NCBI GenBank assembly: GCA_965370805.1
Contig: CBDUVZ010000140.1
Coordinates: 1 to 5,307 of the forward strand
Reading direction: 5' to 3'
Source: CBDUVZ01 sp965370805
GTDB taxonomy: Bacteria; Hydrothermota; Tepidihabitantia; Tepidihabitantales; Tepidihabitantaceae
DNA length: 5,307 bases
Numbering within the stretch: the first letter of the stretch is position 1; each line of letters starts with the position of its first letter. Position numbers and translations under genes: made by a program. Positions 1-5,307 of the stretch are shown piece after piece. The notes beneath the pieces were generated by a model. It was not told the origin of the DNA. It made no database searches and saw only the letters and a list, made by a program, of their open reading frames with translations.

Positions 1-370
1 CAAGGCTGGTGTAACAGATGACGTCCAGTGTGCCGGGGGGCGATGCAGTCCAGACCGGGAATCCGACCGTGTCGGTCAATCCACCGCCGAGGTCTTCCTG
101 GACCACCTCGACGTATTCGGTGCCGATGAGCATTGTGACCGGGAAGGTCGTGTCCTCGAGTCCCAGGTTCTGGACGACGGCGCGGGGTGTGTGGACTGTC
201 CCGGAGTCTGTTTCGGCCCGGGGTGCGAGGATCTCACGGACGGTAACGTCCCGGATGAGTGCTGCGCCGTCCTTTGGATACTGGTGTTGGGTCTGTCCCG
301 GTGCGGTCGCGCTCAGCGCGGTCAGCAGGCACAGCGATGCAAAGCATGCGGGCGTTGCGCGGTTCAACAC
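1..370 (-). CDS. Secreted CARDB/Ig-like domain protein, 5' part, cut by the left window edge
   Basis: The minus strand is open for 123 codons from a GTG at 370-368 and continues past base 1. It has no early ATG, so it is easily overlooked. Translation starts MLNRATPACF, followed by a hydrophobic stretch (about residues 9-22, CFASLCLLTALSAT) and a likely cleavage site near ATAPGQ, which together look like a Sec signal peptide. Residues about 40-118 (IRDVTVREILAPRAETDSG, then TPRAVVQNLG, then FPVTMLIG) have the alternating beta-strand pattern and the 'V.NLG' and 'FPV...IG' signatures of CARDB-type Ig-like domains, which in other secreted bacterial proteins occur in adhesins and cell-surface proteins. 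Start choice: GTG 370, TTG 367 and GTG 394 are all in frame without a clear Shine-Dalgarno. The promoter just upstream overlaps the 394 option, so 370 or 367 is favoured. The full length and C-terminal part are not visible. Signal peptide and reading frame are seen directly; the domain name is by family resemblance. Confidence 0.75.
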   Translation of the reverse strand, partial: MLNRATPACFASLCLLTALSATAPGQTQHQYPKDGAALIRDVTVREILAPRAETDSGTVHTPRAVVQNLGLEDTTFPVTMLIGTEYVEVVQEDLGGGLTDTVGFPVWTASPPGTLDVICYTSL

Positions 371-374
371 AGCG

Positions 375-403
375 ATTCTAGGTCTGGTCTTCACTCTAGT
401 CAA
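375..403 (-). promoter_or_regulatory. Sigma70-type promoter of the secreted-protein gene
   Basis: On the minus strand TTGACT (398-403) and TAGAAT (375-380) are separated by exactly 17 bp. The -10 hexamer is identical to that of the tRNA-Phe promoter in this window. It lies in the short gap after the YfhO-family stop codon (426-428). The predicted transcription start is near 368-370, which coincides with the GTG/TTG start codons, so the mRNA may be leaderless. Confidence 0.7.
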
Positions 404-425
404 GGTGCGGTCCAGTCTGGCCCGG

Positions 426-2675
426 CTACTTGTTCCTGTTCTTCCGGCGTGCGACCGTGACAACCGCCACGGCGGCCAGGAAAGCAAGTGCCAGGATGGA
501 AATGAGTGTTCCTGTTCGGAAGTGGGTCGATTCGTGGCGGAAGGATACCTCGTGCCGGCCTGGTTCGAGCGGTATCGCTCTGAGGGTGTGATATGCCCGG
601 AGCACGGTGGTCCTTCTGTCGTCGACGTACGCTTTCCAGTCGGGATGGTAGTTCTCACTCAGGACCAGGAGGCACGATGTACTCGCATCGGTCCGGAGCA
701 CGATTTCGTTGGCGTTGTGCTTCACTACCCGGACCGAACCGACGTCACCGGAGTCATTCATCACGGACGCCGGAGTGAATCCGGGGTCATCGTAGAGCAG
801 GGCTATCGCGGCCGGGTCGAAGTCCGGTCGTTTCAGCTTCTCGAGCAGTTGTTCCCTGGTGTCCATCAGTTCGTATCCCGGGACAAGAAACGCCCGGGGC
901 AGGACACCGAGGTTGCGGTGCACGGTGTACCTGGTGCCGATATGGGCCGGTTCGAATCTGGGCTGAGCGAACAGGTGCCGGAGGTGCCGGATGACCTGCC
1001 GGCTCTTCGGGTCGTAGCGAGATGCGTCCTCGGGCAGGGTGAGCGAGATAACGTACTTGATATTCAGCAGGTTCATGAGATTCGGGTTCTCCAGGTTTCC
1101 TGACTGGAACATGACGCTGGAGCCCGACCCGATGAAGTCCTGATAACTCTGGAGGGGATTGGGCAGTTGTCCCCCGACACTCTGGATTCCGTGTCCCATC
1201 AGGACTCCGGCGTCCGAGCGCTCGTAGTTCATGGGCATGACGCGATAGAGTGTCGTGTCCTTCTTGAGAAAAGCGATGGCTTCGTCCTCGCTGAAGTACT
1301 GCGCGGGCGGAGGTACGCCTCGAATGAAGCCTTCCTTCTTGTTCCAGAGCCTGAGCGACAGTCCGATATCGACTGTCATGACAACGGCCAGGGCAACTGC
1401 GAGCACCACCGGAGTGCGGGGTCGGTGCCACTTCTTCCTGCCCGTCCATCGCATCGCCTGCTGGAACCCGAAAGCAGCCAGCACGGCGATGGAGAAGGAG
1501 GCGAGGAAGAAAATCATGCCCGGGCCCCGGAACTTGCTGATACCGGGCAGGATGTGATACGGGATGCGGTAGAAGGGGGTGTTTCCGCCCCAGGCCATGA
1601 GCAGCGTCACGGCAAAGGCAAGCAGGAAGAACTTCACGCGCGGGTTCTTCCATGCCCGCACTACTGCCCAGACGGCGAAGATAAGCGGAATCAGTCCCAT
1701 GTATTCGCTGTGGAGTTTGAACGGGTTGGTGCCGTGGTAATCGTTGAGGATGCCGGAGAAGCTGGGAGAAATGAGGTCGAGGGTTTCCCTTATCGGCATT
1801 GACCAGGACGTTGCGTAGGCGTATCCCCGCTCGCTGCCGCGGGCGGCCAGGGACATGTTGCCGATGATGGGCAGGTACTGGATGGCGGAGAGTGCCAGGG
1901 CGAGTCCCATGCCGATTCCGAAGAATGCTGCCAGTTTCACTGCCAGCGCGGCGGACCGCTCGGCGCGGATTGTCCGTATCCACACGAACAGGAACCAGGC
2001 GAACAGAATGAGGACGGTGTAATACACTTTCTGGACGTGGCCCGAAAGGAGTTGGAGAGCCACAATCAAGCCGCACAGCAGGAAGTAGAACAACTGGCGG
2101 CGGTTCATGCCGCGGTGAAGGAAGAACAGGGCGAACGGCACCAGGGCGCAGCCGATGAGCCGGCCGTCGTGTCCCGCATATGTGAGGGTGAGGAGGCTCC
2201 CGGCGAACATGTATGCGACCCCGCCGAGTGCTGCGGGCAGGACCGGGAGTTTCAGTTCCTTGAGGAACAGGTAGGTGCCGAGCCCGGCGACGAACACATG
2301 CAGGTAGAAAGTCCAGGCCCAGACTACGTGGACCGGGATGAAGAGCCGGAACAACTGGGTCGGGTAGAACAGGTCGCCGAAGAATGCCGCCACAGTCGGC
2401 TGGCCGCTGAGGATGGCCGGCATCCAGAACGCAATGTTGCCGTGGGATGAGATGTACCGGGCCATGAATTCGCGCATCTGGTATCCGCCGGCACCGAGCC
2501 AGTCGGTGCCGAACAGCATCTGCCCGCCGAACAGGTACTTGGCGTAGAACACGAGCGGGAGCAGGAACAGCACAACCAGGGCGATGCGGTGAAGATTCTG
2601 TTCAGATACCGGTGTCGGCCTCGGGGGCGCTGTTGTCTTCGGAGACTGCTTGCCGCGTTTGGGTTTGGTTTTCAT
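426..2675 (-). CDS. YfhO-family polytopic membrane protein (GT-C-like glycosyltransferase)
   Basis: A 749-residue protein with a basic, proline-rich cytoplasmic N-terminus (1-28), a first membrane helix at about 30-50, then many hydrophobic segments up to about residue 440, a large soluble region (about 445-720) and a last membrane helix (about 721-741) with a basic tail (RRKNRNK). YfhO-type signatures are visible: GTDWLGAG in the first external loop (Asp58 is the best candidate for a GT-C catalytic acid), AGHDGRLIG (167-175), GISKFRGPGM (378-387), LLNIKYVIS (536-544), and the C-terminal LSENYHPDWKAYVDD (672-686) followed by LRAIPLEPGRHEVSF. Known YfhO proteins are GT-C-like; in Bacillus the protein is needed to glycosylate lipoteichoic acid from a lipid-linked sugar. 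Here the acceptor is unknown. The start is supported by AGGAGG at 2680-2685, 4 nt before the ATG, and by a 4-nt ATGA overlap with the preceding gene. It is the last gene of the three-gene unit; a new promoter follows its stop. Family assignment is strong; activity is inferred. Confidence 0.9.
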   Translation of the reverse strand: MKTKPKRGKQSPKTTAPPRPTPVSEQNLHRIALVVLFLLPLVFYAKYLFGGQMLFGTDWLGAGGYQMREFMARYISSHGNIAFWMPAILSGQPTVAAFFGDLFYPTQLFRLFIPVHVVWAWTFYLHVFVAGLGTYLFLKELKLPVLPAALGGVAYMFAGSLLTLTYAGHDGRLIGCALVPFALFFLHRGMNRRQLFYFLLCGLIVALQLLSGHVQKVYYTVLILFAWFLFVWIRTIRAERSAALAVKLAAFFGIGMGLALALSAIQYLPIIGNMSLAARGSERGYAYATSWSMPIRETLDLISPSFSGILNDYHGTNPFKLHSEYMGLIPLIFAVWAVVRAWKNPRVKFFLLAFAVTLLMAWGGNTPFYRIPYHILPGISKFRGPGMIFFLASFSIAVLAAFGFQQAMRWTGRKKWHRPRTPVVLAVALAVVMTVDIGLSLRLWNKKEGFIRGVPPPAQYFSEDEAIAFLKKDTTLYRVMPMNYERSDAGVLMGHGIQSVGGQLPNPLQSYQDFIGSGSSVMFQSGNLENPNLMNLLNIKYVISLTLPEDASRYDPKSRQVIRHLRHLFAQPRFEPAHIGTRYTVHRNLGVLPRAFLVPGYELMDTREQLLEKLKRPDFDPAAIALLYDDPGFTPASVMNDSGDVGSVRVVKHNANEIVLRTDASTSCLLVLSENYHPDWKAYVDDRRTTVLRAYHTLRAIPLEPGRHEVSFRHESTHFRTGTLISILALAFLAAVAVVTVARRKNRNK

Positions 2676-3631
2676 CTCGCCTCCTGTTTCTTCCTTCTGA
2701 TGAAGAACACCATCACCACCGCAACCAGCGCCTCAGTAATAGTAATCCAGACCCGAGCCAGCAGCGCGGCTATGATTGCCACCGGTTCCGGCATGGCGAA
2801 CCTGAGGGCAAATGTCAGGATGCCTTCCCGGACTCCGAGTCCGGCCGGGGTCACGAAACTCAGAAAACCCAGTATCCAGGCCAGGGCGTATCCGCCGATT
2901 ACGATGGGGAGCTTGCTGATTGCCAGAGGATAGAATGAACTGATAAGCAGGAAGCAGCCGATTCCCTGGGCCAGCCACATCGCGAGGTAGAGACCGATGA
3001 TTGTCAGGATGCGGCCGAAGGAAAACCTGACGTCAATGAGCGGTTGATGCAGTTTCTTGAGGAAGAAGTTGGTCAGCCGGTTGAGGACCGGCGGGTAGAT
3101 GACTACCAGGCACAGGGGTATCAGAGCGAAAGCGTAGTAGACGTATCCGGGGACTTCGGTTCGCGGCAGGAGAATCAGAGTCAGGGCGAAAAGCAGCAGG
3201 GCGGCGAGCAGGGCGAAACCCGCTTCCATGAACGCACTGACAACCGTCTTGGCCTCGGGGATGCCCTTGCGCTTCGCCAGAAAGGCACGCCCGAGCGTGA
3301 ACCAGACTTTGCCGGGGATGTACTTGCCCATCTGCGATACCGTGAGGATTGCGACCGAGTCGAACAGCCGGATTCTTTCGTCCATCGCCCTGAGCAGGAC
3401 TTTCCAGGTCAGCCCGAACAGGGGAATATACACGAAGAGCAGCACCGCGAATGCAGCCCCAAGCAGGGGATAGCTGAACCTGATTTCAGACCAGGGGATG
3501 TTGTGCCAATCCCGGGCCAGTCTGCTGATGAGGAAGTACAGTGCGACTGCACCGATAACGAGCCCGATGACAGTCTTGAGCCAGATGGGAAACCGGCGCT
3601 TCGTCCGTTCTTCCGGTCCCGCAGAAGCCAT
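2672..3631 (-). CDS. Flippase-like membrane protein with LPG-synthase-type transmembrane region (UPF0104)
   Basis: A 319-residue integral membrane protein with a short basic N-terminus (KRR at 11-13) and about six to eight hydrophobic segments, approximately 18-36, 56-78, 131-155, 163-182, 207-232, 241-262 and 285-311, ending in a basic tail (RRKKQEAR). Two family hallmarks are clear: QMGKYIPGKVW (100-110), and TPAGLGVREG (261-270) after the GFLSFV helix. This matches the membrane region of lysylphosphatidylglycerol synthases (MprF) and the stand-alone UPF0104 proteins, often annotated as 'flippase-like domain'. The cytosolic aminoacyl-transferase domain of MprF is absent, so it does not make lysyl-PG; lipid translocation is the usual inference. 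The ATG overlaps the stop of the glycosyltransferase by 1 nt (TGATG) with no clear Shine-Dalgarno, so translational coupling is likely. Its own stop overlaps the YfhO-family start (ATGA). Between a cytosolic and a membrane glycosyltransferase it is a plausible carrier for a lipid-linked sugar; substrate unknown. Confidence 0.88.
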   Translation of the reverse strand: MASAGPEERTKRRFPIWLKTVIGLVIGAVALYFLISRLARDWHNIPWSEIRFSYPLLGAAFAVLLFVYIPLFGLTWKVLLRAMDERIRLFDSVAILTVSQMGKYIPGKVWFTLGRAFLAKRKGIPEAKTVVSAFMEAGFALLAALLLFALTLILLPRTEVPGYVYYAFALIPLCLVVIYPPVLNRLTNFFLKKLHQPLIDVRFSFGRILTIIGLYLAMWLAQGIGCFLLISSFYPLAISKLPIVIGGYALAWILGFLSFVTPAGLGVREGILTFALRFAMPEPVAIIAALLARVWITITEALVAVVMVFFIRRKKQEAR

Positions 3632-4755
3632 CAGCCGCTCGAGCCGTCTTGAGTGGAGCAGCCGGATACCAGGTGCTTGTAGGTTTCCAGGTGCTGGTCG
3701 GTCAGGCGGGCGGCGCTCCAGTTGTCCTTTACCCGCCGGCGAGCGACCTTGCCCATCTGTTCCCGGTCACGCCGGAGCAGGAGCTTCACTTTGGCCGCGA
3801 TGTCTTCGGGATTGCCGGGTTCGAAGAGGACGCCGACTTCGTTGTCGATGATTTCGGGCAGGCCGCCGACATTGGATGCGGCAATCGCCCGTTCGCAGGC
3901 CATTGATTCAAGGGCCGCAATCGAGGTCGCTTCCATGAGCGACGGTATCAGGATGACGTCTGCTGAGCTGAGGATAGCCGGCATCTTCTCGTGGGGCGTG
4001 CTGCCGAGGAACGTGACCGAGTCCGCGACACGCAGTTCCCGGGCAAGGGATTTCATTTCGTCCATGAGCGGGCCCGGTCCGACCATGTACAGGTGAGCCG
4101 GGCTGTCCTTGAGGATAAAAGGCAGGGCCTGAATCGCGAACCGGACGCCGTTCTTCTCCACGAGCCTCCGCGGGCAGACGATGATTATCTTGCCCGGGTT
4201 CCTGAGAGCAGGTTCGACCTTGCGAAACGCCCGGGTGTTGACCGAGTTCACATAGCATTTCACTTGCTGCCCGGGCGACACCAGCCGGACCGCGTCGGCC
4301 AGTTCTTCGCTGGGAGCCAGCATGTAGTCCACCGGGGAGAACAGGTATCTGAAGAGCGGCCGCAGCGCCTTCCTGGGTGCCAGCTTGAGAAAGTGGGACG
4401 AGTGAATGGTGACGACATTGGGTGTCCCCAGCCGTTTCTTCGCAGCGCGGGTTGCCAGGGCCGAGGGGAAGCCCTGGCCGTGCACTATGTCGGCATCACC
4501 GGCCACGCGTTTGAAGGCACGGATTGAGAAGAGAACGTAAAGCAGCCAGCCCAGTTGGTGGCGGCCAAACCATGGTGTTCGCGTGACCTGGACACCACCG
4601 ATGGTTTCCGTCCCGGCAAGGCCGGGCAGGGAGTTGCCGCAGACGATGTGGACTTCGTGGCCCCGGTCAGCGAATTCCTCGGCAATGTCCTTGATGTGGC
4701 TTTCCATGCCGCCTACTTCCGGATGGTAGTAGATGGCATGAATCGCTATTTTCAT
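3631..4755 (-). CDS. Glycosyltransferase family 4 (GT-B fold), cytosolic
   Basis: A 374-residue retaining glycosyltransferase of GT4 type, typical in length. The N-terminal Rossmann domain begins at once (MKIAIHAIYYHPEVGGMESH), with the glycine-rich GGME loop at 15-18 that follows the first strand in this family. The C-terminal nucleotide-sugar domain begins near residue 188 and shows PRRLVEKNG (195-203; Arg and Lys of the donor-phosphate site), VGPGP (225-229), the EX7E motif with Glu275 and Glu283 in PSLMEATSIAALESMA, and GGLPEIID (297-304). No signal peptide or membrane helix is present, so it acts on the cytosolic face, transferring a sugar from an NDP-sugar to an unknown lipid or glycan acceptor. 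The ATG at 4755 fits the family N-terminus exactly, although there is no good Shine-Dalgarno. It lies 71 nt after rpsT and overlaps the flippase-like gene by 1 nt. GT4 subgroups cannot be separated by eye, so sugar and linkage are not called. Confidence 0.93.
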   Translation of the reverse strand: MKIAIHAIYYHPEVGGMESHIKDIAEEFADRGHEVHIVCGNSLPGLAGTETIGGVQVTRTPWFGRHQLGWLLYVLFSIRAFKRVAGDADIVHGQGFPSALATRAAKKRLGTPNVVTIHSSHFLKLAPRKALRPLFRYLFSPVDYMLAPSEELADAVRLVSPGQQVKCYVNSVNTRAFRKVEPALRNPGKIIIVCPRRLVEKNGVRFAIQALPFILKDSPAHLYMVGPGPLMDEMKSLARELRVADSVTFLGSTPHEKMPAILSSADVILIPSLMEATSIAALESMACERAIAASNVGGLPEIIDNEVGVLFEPGNPEDIAAKVKLLLRRDREQMGKVARRRVKDNWSAARLTDQHLETYKHLVSGCSTQDGSSG

Positions 4756-4774
4756 CAGTTGACGGGTTCTGTCA

Positions 4775-4813
4775 GGTCGTCCGCCGGGCTTGTTTCCTTG
4801 TCACAGGACGACC
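4775..4813 (-). other. Inverted repeat in the rpsT - glycosyltransferase gap
   Basis: GGTCGTCC (4775-4782, plus strand) and GGACGACC (4806-4813) are perfect 8-bp arms with a 23-nt spacer. In the minus-strand transcript this could form a hairpin shortly after the rpsT stop. Neither side carries a T-run, so it is not a standard intrinsic terminator. It may be an mRNA-stabilising or processing structure, or chance in GC-rich DNA. Confidence 0.4.
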
Positions 4814-4826
4814 CGGCCCGGGCGGC

Positions 4827-5084
4827 CTATTCCTTTTCGGCGATTTCTTTCGCGAGGCGTGACTTCAGCCGGCGGGCAGCGTTGCGGTGGACGATGTGGC
4901 TCCGGGCAGACTTGTCGATGACGGATTGCACTCCGGGCAGTTGGTTCTGCGCTTCTTCCTTGCTGCCGACTGACCGGATTCCTTTGACTGCCTGCCTGAG
5001 CTCCTGCTTCCGCTTGCGGTTGCGGAGGCGACGCTTCTCGTTCTGCCTGGTCCGCTTCAGGACCGAAAGTGATTTGCTGGCCAA
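4827..5084 (-). CDS. rpsT: 30S ribosomal protein S20 (TTG start)
   Basis: An 85-residue, very basic protein, close to the usual 87 or so of S20, which binds 16S rRNA early in 30S assembly. Recognisable blocks are LKRTRQNEKRRLRNR (9-23), the helix around QSVIDKSA (53-60), and HRNAARRLKSRLAK (66-79), matching the S20 helical-bundle pattern. No ATG lies close to the true N-terminus. TTG at 5084-5082 gives MASKSLSVLK and is preceded by GGAGGAG, so it is the start; an upstream ATG at 5246 would read through the tRNA and is rejected. A UUG start is also found in E. coli rpsT, where it matters for S20 autoregulation, so the weak start may be a conserved control point (inference). The gene begins 23 nt after tRNA-Phe and has no visible promoter of its own, so it is probably transcribed with the tRNA. 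The stop is TAG. Confidence 0.95.
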   Translation of the reverse strand: MASKSLSVLKRTRQNEKRRLRNRKRKQELRQAVKGIRSVGSKEEAQNQLPGVQSVIDKSARSHIVHRNAARRLKSRLAKEIAEKE

Positions 5085-5086
5085 TA

Positions 5087-5093
5087 CTCCTCC
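5087..5093 (-). promoter_or_regulatory. Shine-Dalgarno site that decides the TTG start of rpsT
   Basis: GGAGGAG on the minus strand, with the GGAGG core 4 nt before the TTG codon. It is the strongest ribosome binding site seen in the right part of the window and supports the non-ATG start. It lies wholly within the 23-nt gap between tRNA-Phe and rpsT. Confidence 0.8.
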
Positions 5094-5107
5094 GTTTATC
5101 AATAAGG

Positions 5108-5180
5108 TGCCGGGACACAGAATCGAACTGTGGACACCGGGATTTTCAGTCCCGTGCTCTACCAACTGAGCTATCCCGGC
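5108..5180 (-). tRNA. tRNA-Phe (GAA anticodon)
   Basis: A complete 73-nt cloverleaf: acceptor GCCGGGA/TCCCGGC, U8-A9, D arm GCTC-AGTTGGTA-GAGC, anticodon stem CGGGA/TCCCG with loop CTGAAAA, 5-nt variable loop GTGTC, and T arm CACAG-TTCGATT-CTGTG, all stems fully paired. The anticodon GAA (5145-5147 on plus) reads Phe codons. Phe identity bases known from E. coli are present: A73, U20, G44, U45, U59 and U60. The 3' end is followed by CCT rather than CCA, so CCA must be added by nucleotidyltransferase after RNase Z-type trimming. The gene is driven by the promoter just upstream and is followed 23 nt later by rpsT. Confidence 0.98.
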
Positions 5181-5191
5181 TGGCAGACGGG

Positions 5192-5219
5192 ATTCTAGGG
5201 CAAATCGTCTCCTTGTCAA
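5192..5219 (-). promoter_or_regulatory. Sigma70-type promoter for tRNA-Phe - rpsT
   Basis: On the minus strand a perfect -35 TTGACA (5214-5219) and a -10 TAGAAT (5192-5197) are 16 bp apart. The tRNA begins 11 nt after the -10, so transcription probably starts about 5 nt before it, near 5185, leaving a very short 5' leader for RNase P. This is the strongest promoter in the window. It may also feed rpsT and perhaps the glycan genes downstream. Confidence 0.85.
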
Positions 5220-5222
5220 CAA

Positions 5223-5232
5223 GACGGCCGTC
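5223..5232. promoter_or_regulatory. 10-bp perfect palindrome just upstream of the tRNA promoter
   Basis: GACGGCCGTC is a perfect palindrome 3 bp upstream of the -35 box. The adjacent CTTGT-CA-ACAAG (5212-5223) is a second inverted repeat that contains most of the -35 box. Either could be a protein binding site, but both are short and could arise by chance. Position is the only support. Confidence 0.25.
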
Positions 5233-5235
5233 CGA

Positions 5236-5307
5236 TGTGAATACACAGGGAAAATGTCATAGGCTAAGCACCGAGGGAAAATGTCATGCTTGACAGCTTT
5301 GGATTGA
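5236..5307. mobile_element. Possible insertion-sequence end (body beyond the right edge)
   Basis: The stretch begins TGTGAATACACA, carries two copies of AGGGAAAATGTCAT, and then has TTGACA (5290-5295, plus strand), which could be the -35 of a promoter reading rightwards out of the window. Spaced 'GAAAATGTC' repeats followed by such a promoter recall the ends of integrase-type (DDE) insertion sequences, as I remember them from ISNCY/IS481/IS21-like elements. No transposase is visible, so the call is tentative. An alternative is an operator array. Confidence 0.35.
5247..5287. repeat. Direct repeat of AGGGAAAATGTCAT, 27-bp period
   Basis: Two identical 14-bp copies lie at 5247-5260 and 5274-5287, separated by 13 bp (AGGCTAAGCACCG). 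Their A-rich character contrasts with the GC-rich surroundings. Perfect identity over 14 bp at such close spacing is unlikely by chance. The 27-bp period is between two and three helical turns. Their function is discussed with the possible insertion-sequence end. Confidence 0.85.

Noticed and set aside
409..422. Small hairpin GGTCCAG-T-CTGGCCC after the YfhO-family stop as a terminator
   Set aside because: The stem is imperfect, the single-base loop is sterically unlikely and there is no T-run, so it does not qualify as an intrinsic terminator.
18..1103. Long plus-strand open frame (361 codons)
   Set aside because: It lies antisense to the 3' part of the YfhO-family gene and to the secreted-protein gene. 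Its translation is low in complexity and resembles no family, while the opposite frames have clear family motifs and a signal peptide.
1167..1802. Plus-strand frame opposite the YfhO-family gene
   Set aside because: Antisense shadow, rich in charged residues mirroring hydrophobic codons on the other strand; no recognisable domain or ribosome binding site.
787..2076. 429-codon minus-strand frame inside the YfhO-family gene
   Set aside because: It is a +/-1 frame of the same DNA, rich in Arg, Pro, His and Gly as expected from out-of-frame GC-rich coding sequence. The YfhO frame carries the membrane helices and motifs.
3044..3652. Plus-strand frame opposite the flippase-like gene
   Set aside because: Gln/Glu/Arg-rich translation is the usual complement of a membrane-protein gene; no independent support.
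4485..4685. Short minus-strand frame within the GT4 gene
   Set aside because: Out-of-frame Ser/Pro/Ala-rich translation of sequence that encodes the conserved N-terminal domain of the glycosyltransferase.
4816..4823. GCCCGGGC palindrome after rpsT
   Set aside because: Eight-base GC palindromes are common in DNA of this composition, and there is no loop or T-tract to make it a terminator.
4827..5246. Longer ATG-started version of rpsT (139 codons)
   Set aside because: The extra N-terminal part is a translation of the tRNA-Phe gene and its promoter. The Shine-Dalgarno and the S20 family length both fix the start at the TTG at 5084.

Overview
The window is a GC-rich bacterial chromosomal segment in which every gene I can support lies on the minus strand, so transcription runs from right to left. 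From right to left it holds: a possible insertion-sequence end at the right edge; a strong sigma70-type promoter; a tRNA-Phe(GAA) gene; rpsT (ribosomal protein S20, TTG start); three membrane/glycan genes with overlapping junctions (a GT4 glycosyltransferase, a flippase-like protein with an LPG-synthase-type membrane region, and a YfhO-family GT-C-like membrane protein); a second sigma70-type promoter; and the 5' part of a secreted protein that runs off the left edge. That last gene has no ATG start and is easily missed.

Right part (about 4827-5307). TTGACA-N16-TAGAAT sits 11 nt before a complete 73-nt tRNA-Phe that lacks an encoded CCA. Only 23 nt separate the tRNA from the TTG start of rpsT, so tRNA and S20 mRNA are probably made as one precursor. 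Upstream of the promoter, a 14-bp sequence is directly repeated with a 27-bp period next to an outward-pointing TTGACA. This resembles the transposase-binding repeats at the tip of an insertion sequence whose body would lie beyond the window.

Central part (426-4755). The three genes are joined by TGATG and ATGA overlaps, which points to one translationally coupled unit. The set (cytosolic glycosyltransferase, polytopic flippase-like protein, large GT-C-like enzyme with an extracytoplasmic domain) fits assembly of a lipid-linked sugar inside the cell, its movement across the membrane, and its transfer outside. Acceptor and sugar are unknown. No convincing terminator or promoter is seen in the 71 nt between rpsT and this unit, only an 8-bp inverted repeat, so read-through from the tRNA promoter is possible.

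Left part (1-425). The minus strand holds an open frame from a GTG (370) or TTG (367) to the window edge. It encodes a signal peptide followed by the start of a CARDB/Ig-like beta-sandwich domain. A TTGACT-N17-TAGAAT promoter ends only 4 nt before the GTG, suggesting a leaderless transcript.

Organism: sigma70-type promoters, a bacterial tRNA and S20 make this a bacterium. The secreted Ig-like repeat style resembles proteins of uncultured lineages such as candidate phylum WOR-3 (Stahlbacteria) and other FCB-related groups. That placement is an impression from memory with low confidence.
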